In this document: positions 1-5,399 of the stretch, one piece after another
Numbering within the stretch: the first letter of the stretch is position 1
How the letters are laid out: each line of letters opens with the position of its first letter
Assembly (NCBI GenBank): GCA_028821035.1
Contig: JAPPHP010000371.1
Coordinates: 1 to 6,067, forward strand
Length of the DNA stretch: 6,067 nucleotides
Origin: Gammaproteobacteria bacterium
Lineage (GTDB): Bacteria; Pseudomonadota; Gammaproteobacteria; Pseudomonadales; Azotimanducaceae
Direction: 5' to 3'
Position numbers and translations under genes: made by a program
Notes under the pieces: model-generated
Told to the model about the DNA's origin: nothing
Databases searched by the model: none
What the model saw: the letters and a program-made list of their open reading frames with translations, nothing else

Positions 1-82
1 CGAGAACATCGACCTCCTTGCCTTGAAAGAACACGCGGCGCCCGTCGGCGAGAGACTGTCGATATTGGTCACCCGTCAGCAC
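1..82 (-). CDS. HpaB-like flavin-dependent monooxygenase, N-terminal fragment (cut by window edge)
   Basis: Only the first 27 codons are present; the gene runs off the left edge. The start is GTG at 80-82: no ATG lies upstream in frame before a stop at 98-100, and a good ribosome binding site (GAGGAG, 91-96) sits 8 bases ahead. The peptide begins MLTGDQYRQSLADGRRV and continues FFQGKEVDVL. This pattern (TG-x-x-Y-x-x-SL-x-DGR-x-V-aromatic-x-G-x-x-V-x-x-V) is the typical N-terminus of the 4-hydroxyphenylacetate 3-hydroxylase / 4-hydroxybutyryl-CoA dehydratase family. Most members are reduced-FAD-dependent monooxygenases that hydroxylate phenolic or related aromatic substrates and need a flavin reductase partner. 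It lies 53 bases downstream of the DadA-like gene on the same strand, so it may be co-transcribed. The family call is an inference from a short stretch, and the substrate cannot be told. Confidence 0.6.
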   Translation of the reverse strand, partial: MLTGDQYRQSLADGRRVFFQGKEVDVL

Positions 83-90
83 GTTTGAGT

Positions 91-96
91 CTCCTC
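91..96 (-). promoter_or_regulatory. Ribosome binding site of the HpaB-like gene
   Basis: On the minus strand this reads GAGGAG, 8 bases before the GTG start at 80-82. It is the main support for a non-ATG start here, since the frame is closed just upstream. The 53-base gap (83-135) between the DadA-like stop and this start shows no convincing hairpin with a T-run, so read-through from the upstream gene is plausible. Confidence 0.6.
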
Positions 97-135
97 GTCA
101 CTATCAACAAGATCGCGGTGGACCGGACTCCCTGC

Positions 136-1416
136 TCAACGGCGCTGCGGACGGAAGGGCTCCGGGTCGACCGCCGGCGCCTGTCCCAGCAACAGGTCTG
201 CAAGCATGCGCCCGGACCCGGCGGCCTGCGTCCAGCCCAATCCGCCGTGCCCGGTATTGACGTAGACGCCGGGAACGCTCGTGCGCCCGATCAGCGGCAG
301 TCCGTCCGCGGACAGCGGCCGCAGCCCGGTGAACGGCTCCACGGTCGCCGGGTCGAGCGACCGCGCGAACTCGGGCAGGACCGCCTCCACCAGCCCCATC
401 ATGTAGGCGACGCGATCCGGGTGCAGGCGCGTGTCCGCGCCGGCGAAGTCCACCGTGCCGGCGACGCGCAGGGCGTCGCCGAGTACGTTGACGGCGGCGT
501 GCACGCCCATGTCGGCGATGACGTGCCGCGGCCGCACCGGCCAGTCCGCGAGCGGAATGGTCAGCGCGTAGCCCTTGGCCGGGGCGACCGGCAGGCGAAT
601 GCCCAGCGGCCGGGCCAGGCGCGTGGAGTACGTGGCGGCGGCGATGACGACCGCGTCGGCCTGGAGAAGTTCCTCGGCCGTCCGTACGGAGACGCCGGAG
701 CCGTCGCTCTCGATGCCGAGGGCGGGGGTGTCGTACCGGAAGGCGACACCCAACTCCGCCGCCCTGGCGGCCAGCCCCCCGGTGAAACGTGAGGAGTCTC
801 CCGACTCTTCGCGGGGAAACCGGATCGCGCCTTCCAGCCGCTCGGCGATCGGCGCGAGGCTCGGCTCGTGCTGGAGCAGCGTGTCCCGGTCGAGACGTTC
901 CCAGACCGCTCCGGCCTCCCCGAGGTGCTCGAGGAGGGGCACGTATCCGTCGAGCCCCGCGCGGTCGCGGAAGACGAACAGCGATCCGCAGGCGCGGTGC
1001 GCGTAGTCGATGCGCTCGTCTTCGCGCAGTTGGGCCATGCACTCCCGGCTGTATTGGCCGAGTTCGCGGTTGCGGGTCGTGTTCCTGAGAAACGTCTCGG
1101 CGTTGGCGGCCCGCAGGAACCGCAACCCCCAGGGGACCAGCCGCAGCAACTGGGACGTGCGCAGGAGCTTGGGCGCGGTCTTCCGGTTCGCGCCGAGGCT
1201 CTCCCACCACCACCCCGGCAACGCCCGCAGGACGCCCGGCCGGTTCCACGGTTCCGGGCACTCGAACTGCAGGTAGCCGCCGTTGCCGAAACTCGCCTCG
1301 AGGGCGGGGCCGGAGTTGCGCTCCAGCACGGTCACCCCGGCGCCGGCGCGCGCGAGGTAATACGCGGTGCAGACTCCCTGCAGCCCGGCGCCGACGACGA
1401 TCACGTGCGTGGACAT
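136..1416 (-). CDS. DadA-like FAD-dependent D-amino-acid dehydrogenase
   Basis: A 426-residue FAD oxidoreductase of the DAO/DadA family, which oxidatively deaminates (usually D-) amino acids to 2-oxo acids and passes electrons to the respiratory chain. The N-terminal Rossmann fold shows GAGLQG at residues 9-14 and the acidic end of beta-2 at Glu32 (VTVLER). It is followed by a SFGNGG stretch matching the SFANAG segment of DadA. The C-terminus has GLRPLSADGLPLIG (from 364) and NTGHGGLGWTQAAGSG (387-402), the family's second FAD/substrate signature. Length fits DadA (about 430). The ATG at 1414-1416 is preferred over the in-frame TTG at 1423-1425 because a strong AGGGAGG lies 9 bases before the ATG and abuts the TTG. 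It begins 15 bases after trpC. Alanine racemase, the usual dadA partner, is not adjacent, so the substrate is open; glycine or another amine is possible. Confidence 0.85.
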   Translation of the reverse strand: MSTHVIVVGAGLQGVCTAYYLARAGAGVTVLERNSGPALEASFGNGGYLQFECPEPWNRPGVLRALPGWWWESLGANRKTAPKLLRTSQLLRLVPWGLRFLRAANAETFLRNTTRNRELGQYSRECMAQLREDERIDYAHRACGSLFVFRDRAGLDGYVPLLEHLGEAGAVWERLDRDTLLQHEPSLAPIAERLEGAIRFPREESGDSSRFTGGLAARAAELGVAFRYDTPALGIESDGSGVSVRTAEELLQADAVVIAAATYSTRLARPLGIRLPVAPAKGYALTIPLADWPVRPRHVIADMGVHAAVNVLGDALRVAGTVDFAGADTRLHPDRVAYMMGLVEAVLPEFARSLDPATVEPFTGLRPLSADGLPLIGRTSVPGVYVNTGHGGLGWTQAAGSGRMLADLLLGQAPAVDPEPFRPQRR

Positions 1417-1425
1417 GAGCGGCAA

Positions 1426-1434
1426 CCTCCCTTA
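1426..1434 (-). promoter_or_regulatory. trpC stop codon fused to the DadA-like gene's ribosome binding site
   Basis: Read on the minus strand this is TAAGGGAGG: the trpC stop TAA runs directly into a near-perfect Shine-Dalgarno GGGAGG, with the downstream ATG 9 bases further on. Ribosomes finishing trpC end on the next gene's binding site, which favours coupled translation and indicates that the two genes share a transcript. It also decides the start of the downstream gene. Confidence 0.7.
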
Positions 1435-2208
1435 GTGGAAGAACAGTCTCCGCAGCGCGTCTCCCGGATCCTCCGCGCGCATGAACGCCTCGCCGACGAG
1501 GAATGCCTCTACGCCGGCGTCGCGCAGCCGCCGCACGTCCTCGGGAGCATGGATGCCGCTCTCGGTAACCACGGTGACCTCCGGAGGAATGGCAGGCAGC
1601 AGGGCGAGCGTCGTATCCAGCGTCGTCTCGAAGGTCTTGAGGTCCCGGTTGTTGATGCCGACCAGCGTCGGCCCGAGGGCCAGGGCCGTCTCGACCTCCG
1701 CGGCGTCGTGCACCTCGACCAGGACGTCCATGCCGAGGTCCCGCGCGAGCGCGTCGAACTCGGCGAGCCGGGCCGGGTCCAGCGCCGCGACGATGAGGAG
1801 GATGCAGTCGGCGCCGAGCGCGCGCGACTCGAACACCTGCCAGGCATCGATGACGAAGTCCTTGCGCAGGGCAGGGAGTGCGGTGGCGTCCCGGGCCGCC
1901 GTCAGGTAGGTGTCGTGGCCCTGGAAGTAGCGCTCGTCGGTGAGGACGGAGAGGCAGGCGGCCCCGGCGGCCTCGTAGGCGCGGGCAATATCGCCGGGCT
2001 CGAAGTCCGGTCGGATCACGCCCTTGCTCGGCGAGGCCTTCTTGATCTCCGCGATAACGCCGGGGCGATGGGTCCGCAGGGCCGCGGCGAACTGCCGTGG
2101 CGGGGCCGACGCCTCGGCCGCCGAACGCATCTCCGGGAGAGGTCGTGCCCGTGCCCGTTCGGCCACTTCGCAGGCTTTGTGGGCGAGGATCTCGTCGAGA
2201 ATCGTCAT
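1432..2208 (-). CDS. trpC: Indole-3-glycerol phosphate synthase
   Basis: A 258-residue single-domain TIM-barrel enzyme that converts 1-(2-carboxyphenylamino)-1-deoxyribulose 5-phosphate to indole-3-glycerol phosphate, CO2 and water in cytoplasmic tryptophan synthesis. The conserved AEIKKASPSKG is at 53-63 (Glu54 and Lys56 by comparison with characterised IGPS). LRKDFVID gives the general-acid Lys116; LVEVHD gives Glu165; GINNRDLKTF (184-193) gives Asn186; TESGI gives Glu216 and Ser217; FLVGEAFM (236-243) lies near the phosphate site. All key residues are present. No TrpF (PRAI) domain is fused, as is usual outside enterics. The true start is the ATG at 2206-2208, which overlaps the trpD stop as ATGA; the frame extends further upstream but that part overlaps trpD and lacks family similarity. 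No Shine-Dalgarno is evident, so translation probably depends on coupling to trpD. Confidence 0.97.
   Translation of the reverse strand: MTILDEILAHKACEVAERARARPLPEMRSAAEASAPPRQFAAALRTHRPGVIAEIKKASPSKGVIRPDFEPGDIARAYEAAGAACLSVLTDERYFQGHDTYLTAARDATALPALRKDFVIDAWQVFESRALGADCILLIVAALDPARLAEFDALARDLGMDVLVEVHDAAEVETALALGPTLVGINNRDLKTFETTLDTTLALLPAIPPEVTVVTESGIHAPEDVRRLRDAGVEAFLVGEAFMRAEDPGDALRRLFFH
2205..2208 (-). promoter_or_regulatory. ATGA translational-coupling overlap of trpD and trpC
   Basis: On the minus strand the four bases ATGA carry both the trpC start (ATG) and the trpD stop (TGA). No Shine-Dalgarno sequence is seen just ahead of the ATG, so re-initiation by ribosomes ending trpD is the likely route, keeping the two enzymes at matched levels. 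Confidence 0.8.
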
Positions 2209-3230
2209 CCGTTGGCGATGAGACGTGACATCCTGACGAGTTCGTTCAGGCGCTCGCGGGCCTGGCCCGAGGCGATGACGTCCTGCGCCATCGTCACGCC
2301 GTCCGCAAGGCTCAGCGTCACGCCCGAGGCATAGATCGCCGCCCCCGCGTTCAGCGCGACGATGTCGGCCGCCGCCTCGTCGGTTGCATCGAGCGCCGCC
2401 TCGACCAGCGCGAGGCTCGCGGCCGGCGAATCGGCCCGGAGACCGTCGACGTCGTGGCGGGCGAGACCGAAATCCGCGGGCTCGACGTCGTACTCGGTGA
2501 TCGTCCCTGCGTCGAGTTCCACCACGTGGGACACGCCGGCGATCGACAGTTCGTCGAGGCCGTCCGCGTGCACGACCAGCACGCGCTCGGCCCCGAGCAG
2601 CGCGGCGACCTCGGCGAGGGTGCGCTGCCATTCGCGGGAGAACACGCCGATGACCTGGCGTCTCGCGCCAGCCGGGTTGGTCAGCGGCCCGAGCACGTTG
2701 AACACCGTGCGCACCCCGAGTTCGCGGCGCACGGGCCCCGCGTGGCGCATGGCGCCGTGGTGCACCTGCGCGAACAGGAAGCCGACGCCGACCTCCGTGA
2801 TGCAGCGGGCGATCTCGTCCGGCGCGAGGTCGAGGGACACGCCGGCGGCCTCGAGCACGTCGGCGCTGCCGCTCCGGCTCGTCATGCCCCGGTTGCCGTG
2901 CTTGGCGACGTGGGCGCCGGCGGCCGCGGCGGCGAACGCGGCGGCCGTGGAGATATTGAACAGCTTCGCCGTTCCGCTGCCGCCGGTGCCGCAGGTGTCG
3001 ACCAGGTGCGGCACGTCGACGTCTACCTTGGTCGAGACGGCGCGCATCGCAAGGGCGGCGCCCGCGATCTCGTCGTTGGACTCGCCGCGCATGCGCAGGG
3101 CGATCAGCAGCCCGGCGATCTGGGCGGGGGTCGCCTCGCCGGCCATCACGATGCCGAAGACCGCGCGCGCCTCGTCGCGCGTGAGCCGTTCGCCGGCGGT
3201 CAGCCGCTCGAGCGCGTCCTGCATGTTCAT
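2205..3230 (-). CDS. trpD: Anthranilate phosphoribosyltransferase
   Basis: A 341-residue enzyme of normal family length that joins anthranilate to PRPP, giving N-(5'-phosphoribosyl)anthranilate in tryptophan synthesis. The N-terminal helical domain (about 1-70) is followed by the PRPP-binding loop CGTGGSG (80-86) and FNIST (91-95), then KHGNR (110-114), GSADVLEAAG (121-130), the anthranilate-site stretch FAQVHHGAMRHAGPVRRELG (153-172), RTVFNVLGPLTNP (174-186), and HADGLDELS (221-229), whose Asp226-Glu227 pair corresponds to the metal-binding DE. The one oddity is Ser85, where most homologues have Asp (GTGGDG). The first ATG (3228-3230) is chosen because GGAG at 3238-3241 lies 7 bases upstream; a second ATG two codons later is less well placed. 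It starts 28 bases after trpG and overlaps trpC by four. Confidence 0.97.
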   Translation of the reverse strand: MNMQDALERLTAGERLTRDEARAVFGIVMAGEATPAQIAGLLIALRMRGESNDEIAGAALAMRAVSTKVDVDVPHLVDTCGTGGSGTAKLFNISTAAAFAAAAAGAHVAKHGNRGMTSRSGSADVLEAAGVSLDLAPDEIARCITEVGVGFLFAQVHHGAMRHAGPVRRELGVRTVFNVLGPLTNPAGARRQVIGVFSREWQRTLAEVAALLGAERVLVVHADGLDELSIAGVSHVVELDAGTITEYDVEPADFGLARHDVDGLRADSPAASLALVEAALDATDEAAADIVALNAGAAIYASGVTLSLADGVTMAQDVIASGQARERLNELVRMSRLIANG

Positions 3231-3258
3231 GGGCAGACTCCGCCGGGTCGGTGAAGGC

Positions 3259-3882
3259 TCAATTATCTCCCGCGCCGCTGCCTTCTCCCAAGGAAGCTCC
3301 CAAGGAAGGAGCGAGGAAGTTGCGCAGCACGTCGTGGCCGACGGGCGTCATGATCGACTCGGGATGGAACTGCACGCCCTCGACGGCGTGTTCGCGGTGC
3401 CGCACGCCCATGATCTCGTCCGGCGTGCCGTCGTCGCGGGTCGTCCAGGCGGTGACCTCGAGGCACTCGGGCAAGGTCTCCCGCGCGACCACGAGCGAGT
3501 GGTAGCGCGTGGCCTGGAACTCCGCGGGGAGTCCGGCGAAGACACCCCGGCCGTCGTGGGCAATCGTGGAGAGCTTGCCGTGCATCACCTCGCGCGCCCG
3601 CACGACGTCGCCGCCGTAGGCCTGGCCGATGCTCTGGTGCCCCAGGCAGATGCCGAGGATCGGCACGGTGCCCCCGAAGCGGCGCACCACGTCGACGGAG
3701 ATGCCCGCCTCGTTCGGCGTGCAGGGACCGGGTGAGATGACGATCCGCTCGGGCGCCAGGCGTTCGATGTCGTCGACGCCGATCTCGTCGTTGCGGTGCA
3801 CGGCGACACGGGCGCCGAGTTCGCCGAGATACTGGACCACGTTGTAGGTGAACGAATCGTAGTTGTCGATCATCAGGAGCAT
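3259..3882 (-). CDS. trpG: Anthranilate synthase glutamine amidotransferase subunit (TrpG/PabA)
   Basis: A 207-residue class I glutamine amidotransferase that frees ammonia from glutamine and hands it to TrpE to turn chorismate into anthranilate. The N-terminus MLLMIDNYDSFTYN is typical. PGPCTPNEAGIS (51-62) forms the oxyanion region, and the catalytic triad is Cys79 (GICLGHQ), His173 and Glu175 (QFHPES). The start at 3880-3882 has GGGAG 9 bases upstream. It lies 19 bases after the dehydratase gene and 28 before trpD. In several bacteria this subunit is shared with PabB for folate synthesis; such a dual role is possible here, as neither trpE nor pabB is in the window. The C-terminus after RNFL (187-190) carries a short extra tail built from a duplicated SLG unit, which is probably unstructured. 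Confidence 0.95.
   Translation of the reverse strand: MLLMIDNYDSFTYNVVQYLGELGARVAVHRNDEIGVDDIERLAPERIVISPGPCTPNEAGISVDVVRRFGGTVPILGICLGHQSIGQAYGGDVVRAREVMHGKLSTIAHDGRGVFAGLPAEFQATRYHSLVVARETLPECLEVTAWTTRDDGTPDEIMGVRHREHAVEGVQFHPESIMTPVGHDVLRNFLAPSLGASLGEGSGAGDN
3285..3308. repeat. Perfect 12-bp tandem duplication in the 3' end of trpG
   Basis: CTCCCAAGGAAG occurs twice in direct succession (3285-3296 and 3297-3308). Because the unit is a multiple of three, it lengthens TrpG's C-terminal tail by four residues without a frameshift, giving SLGASLG at about 193-199. It lies after the last conserved segment of the family, so it should be harmless. Slipped-strand duplication is the simplest origin. 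Confidence 0.85.
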
Positions 3883-3901
3883 CGGTTCGGTCTCCCAGGG
3901 T

Positions 3902-4336
3902 TCAGGCGCGGGCCACGAGGAGCGTGACTTCCTGCGTGAGCACCACGGCGCCGTCGTCGTCGGTGACGGTGTCGGCCAGCGTCAGGATACCGACATCCGG
4001 GCGGCTGCCCGACGGCCGCTTGCGGACGCAGCGCGTCTCGTAGGTGAGCGTCGCCCCGGCGCGCGCGGGACTGGGCAGGCGCAGCTTGTCCTTGCCGAGC
4101 ATCGCGACGACCGCGATGCGGTCCTCGTGATCGAAGAATAGCCGCGTGCAGACGGCGAAGAGATGCGCGGACGACGCGACCAGGCCGCCGAAGACAGATT
4201 CGGCGGCTGCCGCGGCATCCGTATGGAAAGGTTGCGGGTCCCAGTCCGCCGCGAAGTCGACGATGGCGTCGTCGGTCAGCGTCCAGGTGCCGACGACCGA
4301 GCGGTAGTCGTCGGGGATGTCGTCGAAGAAGCGCAT
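3902..4336 (-). CDS. MaoC-like hotdog-fold dehydratase
   Basis: A 144-residue protein of the MaoC/(R)-specific enoyl-CoA hydratase family, which adds or removes water across the 2,3 bond of acyl-CoA-type thioesters. The hydratase motif is clear: DFAADWDPQPFHTD (27-40) supplies the catalytic pair Asp33 and His38 with the five-residue spacing of PhaJ-type enzymes, followed by FGGLVASSAH (49-58). Close relatives commonly read ASGWH there, so this copy differs at two positions. The end, SGSRPDVGILTLADTV (109-124) and VVLTQEVTLLV, is also typical of single-domain MaoC proteins. The ATG at 4334-4336 is chosen because the family similarity begins there; the frame stays open upstream but overlaps bioB. 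It starts 8 bases after the bioB stop with no clear Shine-Dalgarno, suggesting coupling to bioB, and ends 19 bases before trpG. The physiological substrate is unknown. Confidence 0.85.
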   Translation of the reverse strand: MRFFDDIPDDYRSVVGTWTLTDDAIVDFAADWDPQPFHTDAAAAAESVFGGLVASSAHLFAVCTRLFFDHEDRIAVVAMLGKDKLRLPSPARAGATLTYETRCVRKRPSGSRPDVGILTLADTVTDDDGAVVLTQEVTLLVARA

Positions 4337-4344
4337 GGCCCGCG

Positions 4345-5301
4345 CTAAAGCGGCTGGGCAGCCAGTCCGAGGTCCTCGAACATCTCCATGTCGTCGTTGA
4401 ACTCCGGGTTCGGCGTCGTCAGCAGCCGGTCTCCGCAGAAGATGGATCCGGCGCCGGCCATGAAGCAGAGCGCCTGGGCCTCCTCGCTGAGTTCCGTGCG
4501 TCCGGCGGACAGTCGGATGACCGAACCCGGCATCATGATGCGCGCGACGGCGACGCAGCGCACGAGTTCGAGCGGCGGGAGGGTGTCGGTCCCGTAGAGG
4601 GGCGTCCCCTCCACCTGTACGAGGTTGTTGATGGGGACGGACTCCGGATGCTCGGGCAGGTTCGCGAGCTGCGCCAGCAGGCCGGCCCGGTCGGTACGGC
4701 TTTCGCCCATGCCGACGATGCCGCCGCAACACACCTTCACCCCCGCGGCGCGCACGTGCGCGAGGGTGTCGAGCCGGTCCTGGTAGTTGCGCGTGGTGAT
4801 GATCTCGCCGTAGTACTCGGGCGACGTGTCCAGGTTGTGGTTGTAGTAGTCGAGTCCTGCCTCGGCGAGTTCCGCGGCCTGCTCGCCCGTCAGCATGCCG
4901 AGAGTCACGCAGGTCTCCATGCCGGTCGCCTTCACCGCGCGGACCAGTTCCGACACCCTGTGCGTCTGCGAGTTGGTCGGCGCCCGCCAGGCGGCGCCCA
5001 TGCAGAAGCGCGTGGCGCCGGCCGCCCGCGCCCGTCCGGCGGCGGTCACGACATCCTCGACGGGCAGCACGTTGTGCGTGTCCACGCCGGTGTCGTAGTG
5101 CACGCTCTGGGGACAGTACTTGCAGTCCTCGGGGCAGCCGCCCGTCTTGATGCTGAGCAGCGTGCTGATCTGCACTTCGTTCGCGGGATGTCGACGCCGG
5201 TGGGTGGCCTGCGCCTCGAACAGGAGGTCGTTCAGCGGGCGCCCGAACAGGGCCAGCACCTCGTCGACGGTCCAGTCGTGCCGGAATTCCTGAGCGGACA
5301 A
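4345..5301 (-). CDS. bioB: Biotin synthase (radical SAM)
   Basis: A 318-residue radical SAM enzyme that inserts sulfur into dethiobiotin, the last step of biotin synthesis. The [4Fe-4S] motif is CPEDCKYC with Cys56, Cys60 and Cys63. The [2Fe-2S] ligands known from E. coli BioB are all present at a constant offset of three: Cys100 (RFCMGAAW), Cys131, Cys191 (KVCCGG) and Arg263 (IRLSAGR). YNHNLDTS (153-160) binds SAM/substrate. It is shorter than E. coli BioB (346) only at the C-terminus, where the variable tail is missing. The start must be the TTG at 5299-5301: upstream the frame holds no ATG or GTG before a stop at 5332-5334, and a later GTG would remove the conserved first helix. GGGGA lies 7 bases ahead. 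No bioF, bioC, bioD or bioH is adjacent within the window. Confidence 0.96.
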   Translation of the reverse strand: MSAQEFRHDWTVDEVLALFGRPLNDLLFEAQATHRRRHPANEVQISTLLSIKTGGCPEDCKYCPQSVHYDTGVDTHNVLPVEDVVTAAGRARAAGATRFCMGAAWRAPTNSQTHRVSELVRAVKATGMETCVTLGMLTGEQAAELAEAGLDYYNHNLDTSPEYYGEIITTRNYQDRLDTLAHVRAAGVKVCCGGIVGMGESRTDRAGLLAQLANLPEHPESVPINNLVQVEGTPLYGTDTLPPLELVRCVAVARIMMPGSVIRLSAGRTELSEEAQALCFMAGAGSIFCGDRLLTTPNPEFNDDMEMFEDLGLAAQPL

Positions 5302-5399
5302 GCTATAGTCCCCGAATGCGAAACGGGCAGCCTACCGAAACGGGGTGGGGCGTGCCATCGGGCTTCGGGAAGGCTTCGGGGAGGAGAGGAACAGGCTCC
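5302..5399. promoter_or_regulatory. Divergent intergenic region between bioB and the hydrolase gene
   Basis: This 98-bp region must supply the promoter for at least the leading ends of both divergent genes. It holds two pairs of direct repeats: CGAAACGGG at 5319-5327 and 5336-5344 (17-bp period), and GGCTTCGGG at 5361-5369 and 5372-5380 (11-bp period). On the plus strand TATAGT (5304-5309) resembles a -10 box for the hydrolase gene, but no good -35 box is found at the usual distance. On the minus strand no convincing sigma-70 pair was found. I see no BirA-type operator (TTGTAAACC with its inverted partner). Regulation is therefore unresolved. Confidence 0.35.
5385..5390 (+). promoter_or_regulatory. 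Ribosome binding site of the alpha/beta hydrolase gene
   Basis: AGAGGA lies 9 bases before the ATG at 5400-5402, inside a longer purine run (5378-5390) that also contains GGAGG at 5380-5384. This supports the ATG at 5400 as the start over the later in-frame GTG and ATG codons within the membrane segment. Confidence 0.6.

Noticed and set aside
83..135. Possible terminator between the DadA-like gene and the HpaB-like gene
   Set aside because: No stable GC hairpin followed by a T-run could be found on the minus strand in these 53 bases.
104..1261. Minus-strand open frame of 385 codons within the DadA-like gene
   Set aside because: It is a shifted frame of the same strand, Arg/Pro-rich, while the overlapping frame encodes a full DadA-like protein.
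868..2334. Long plus-strand open frame of 488 codons
   Set aside because: It is antisense to the DadA-like gene and trpC, both of which have intact family motifs. Its protein is rich in Arg, Gly and Pro with no recognisable domain, as expected for a mirror frame in GC-rich DNA.
2209..2631. Possible N-terminal extension of TrpC
   Set aside because: The frame is open but the added residues lie wholly within trpD and are Arg-rich without family similarity; the ATGA overlap gives a normal-length TrpC.
2362..3735. Plus-strand open frame of 457 codons
   Set aside because: Antisense to trpD and trpG; its Ser/Ala/Arg-rich composition follows from the opposite strand's codon bias, and it shows no motif.
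4337..4732. Possible N-terminal extension of the MaoC-like protein
   Set aside because: The extension overlaps the 3' part of bioB and is Arg/Gly/Pro-rich; MaoC similarity starts at the ATG at 4334-4336.
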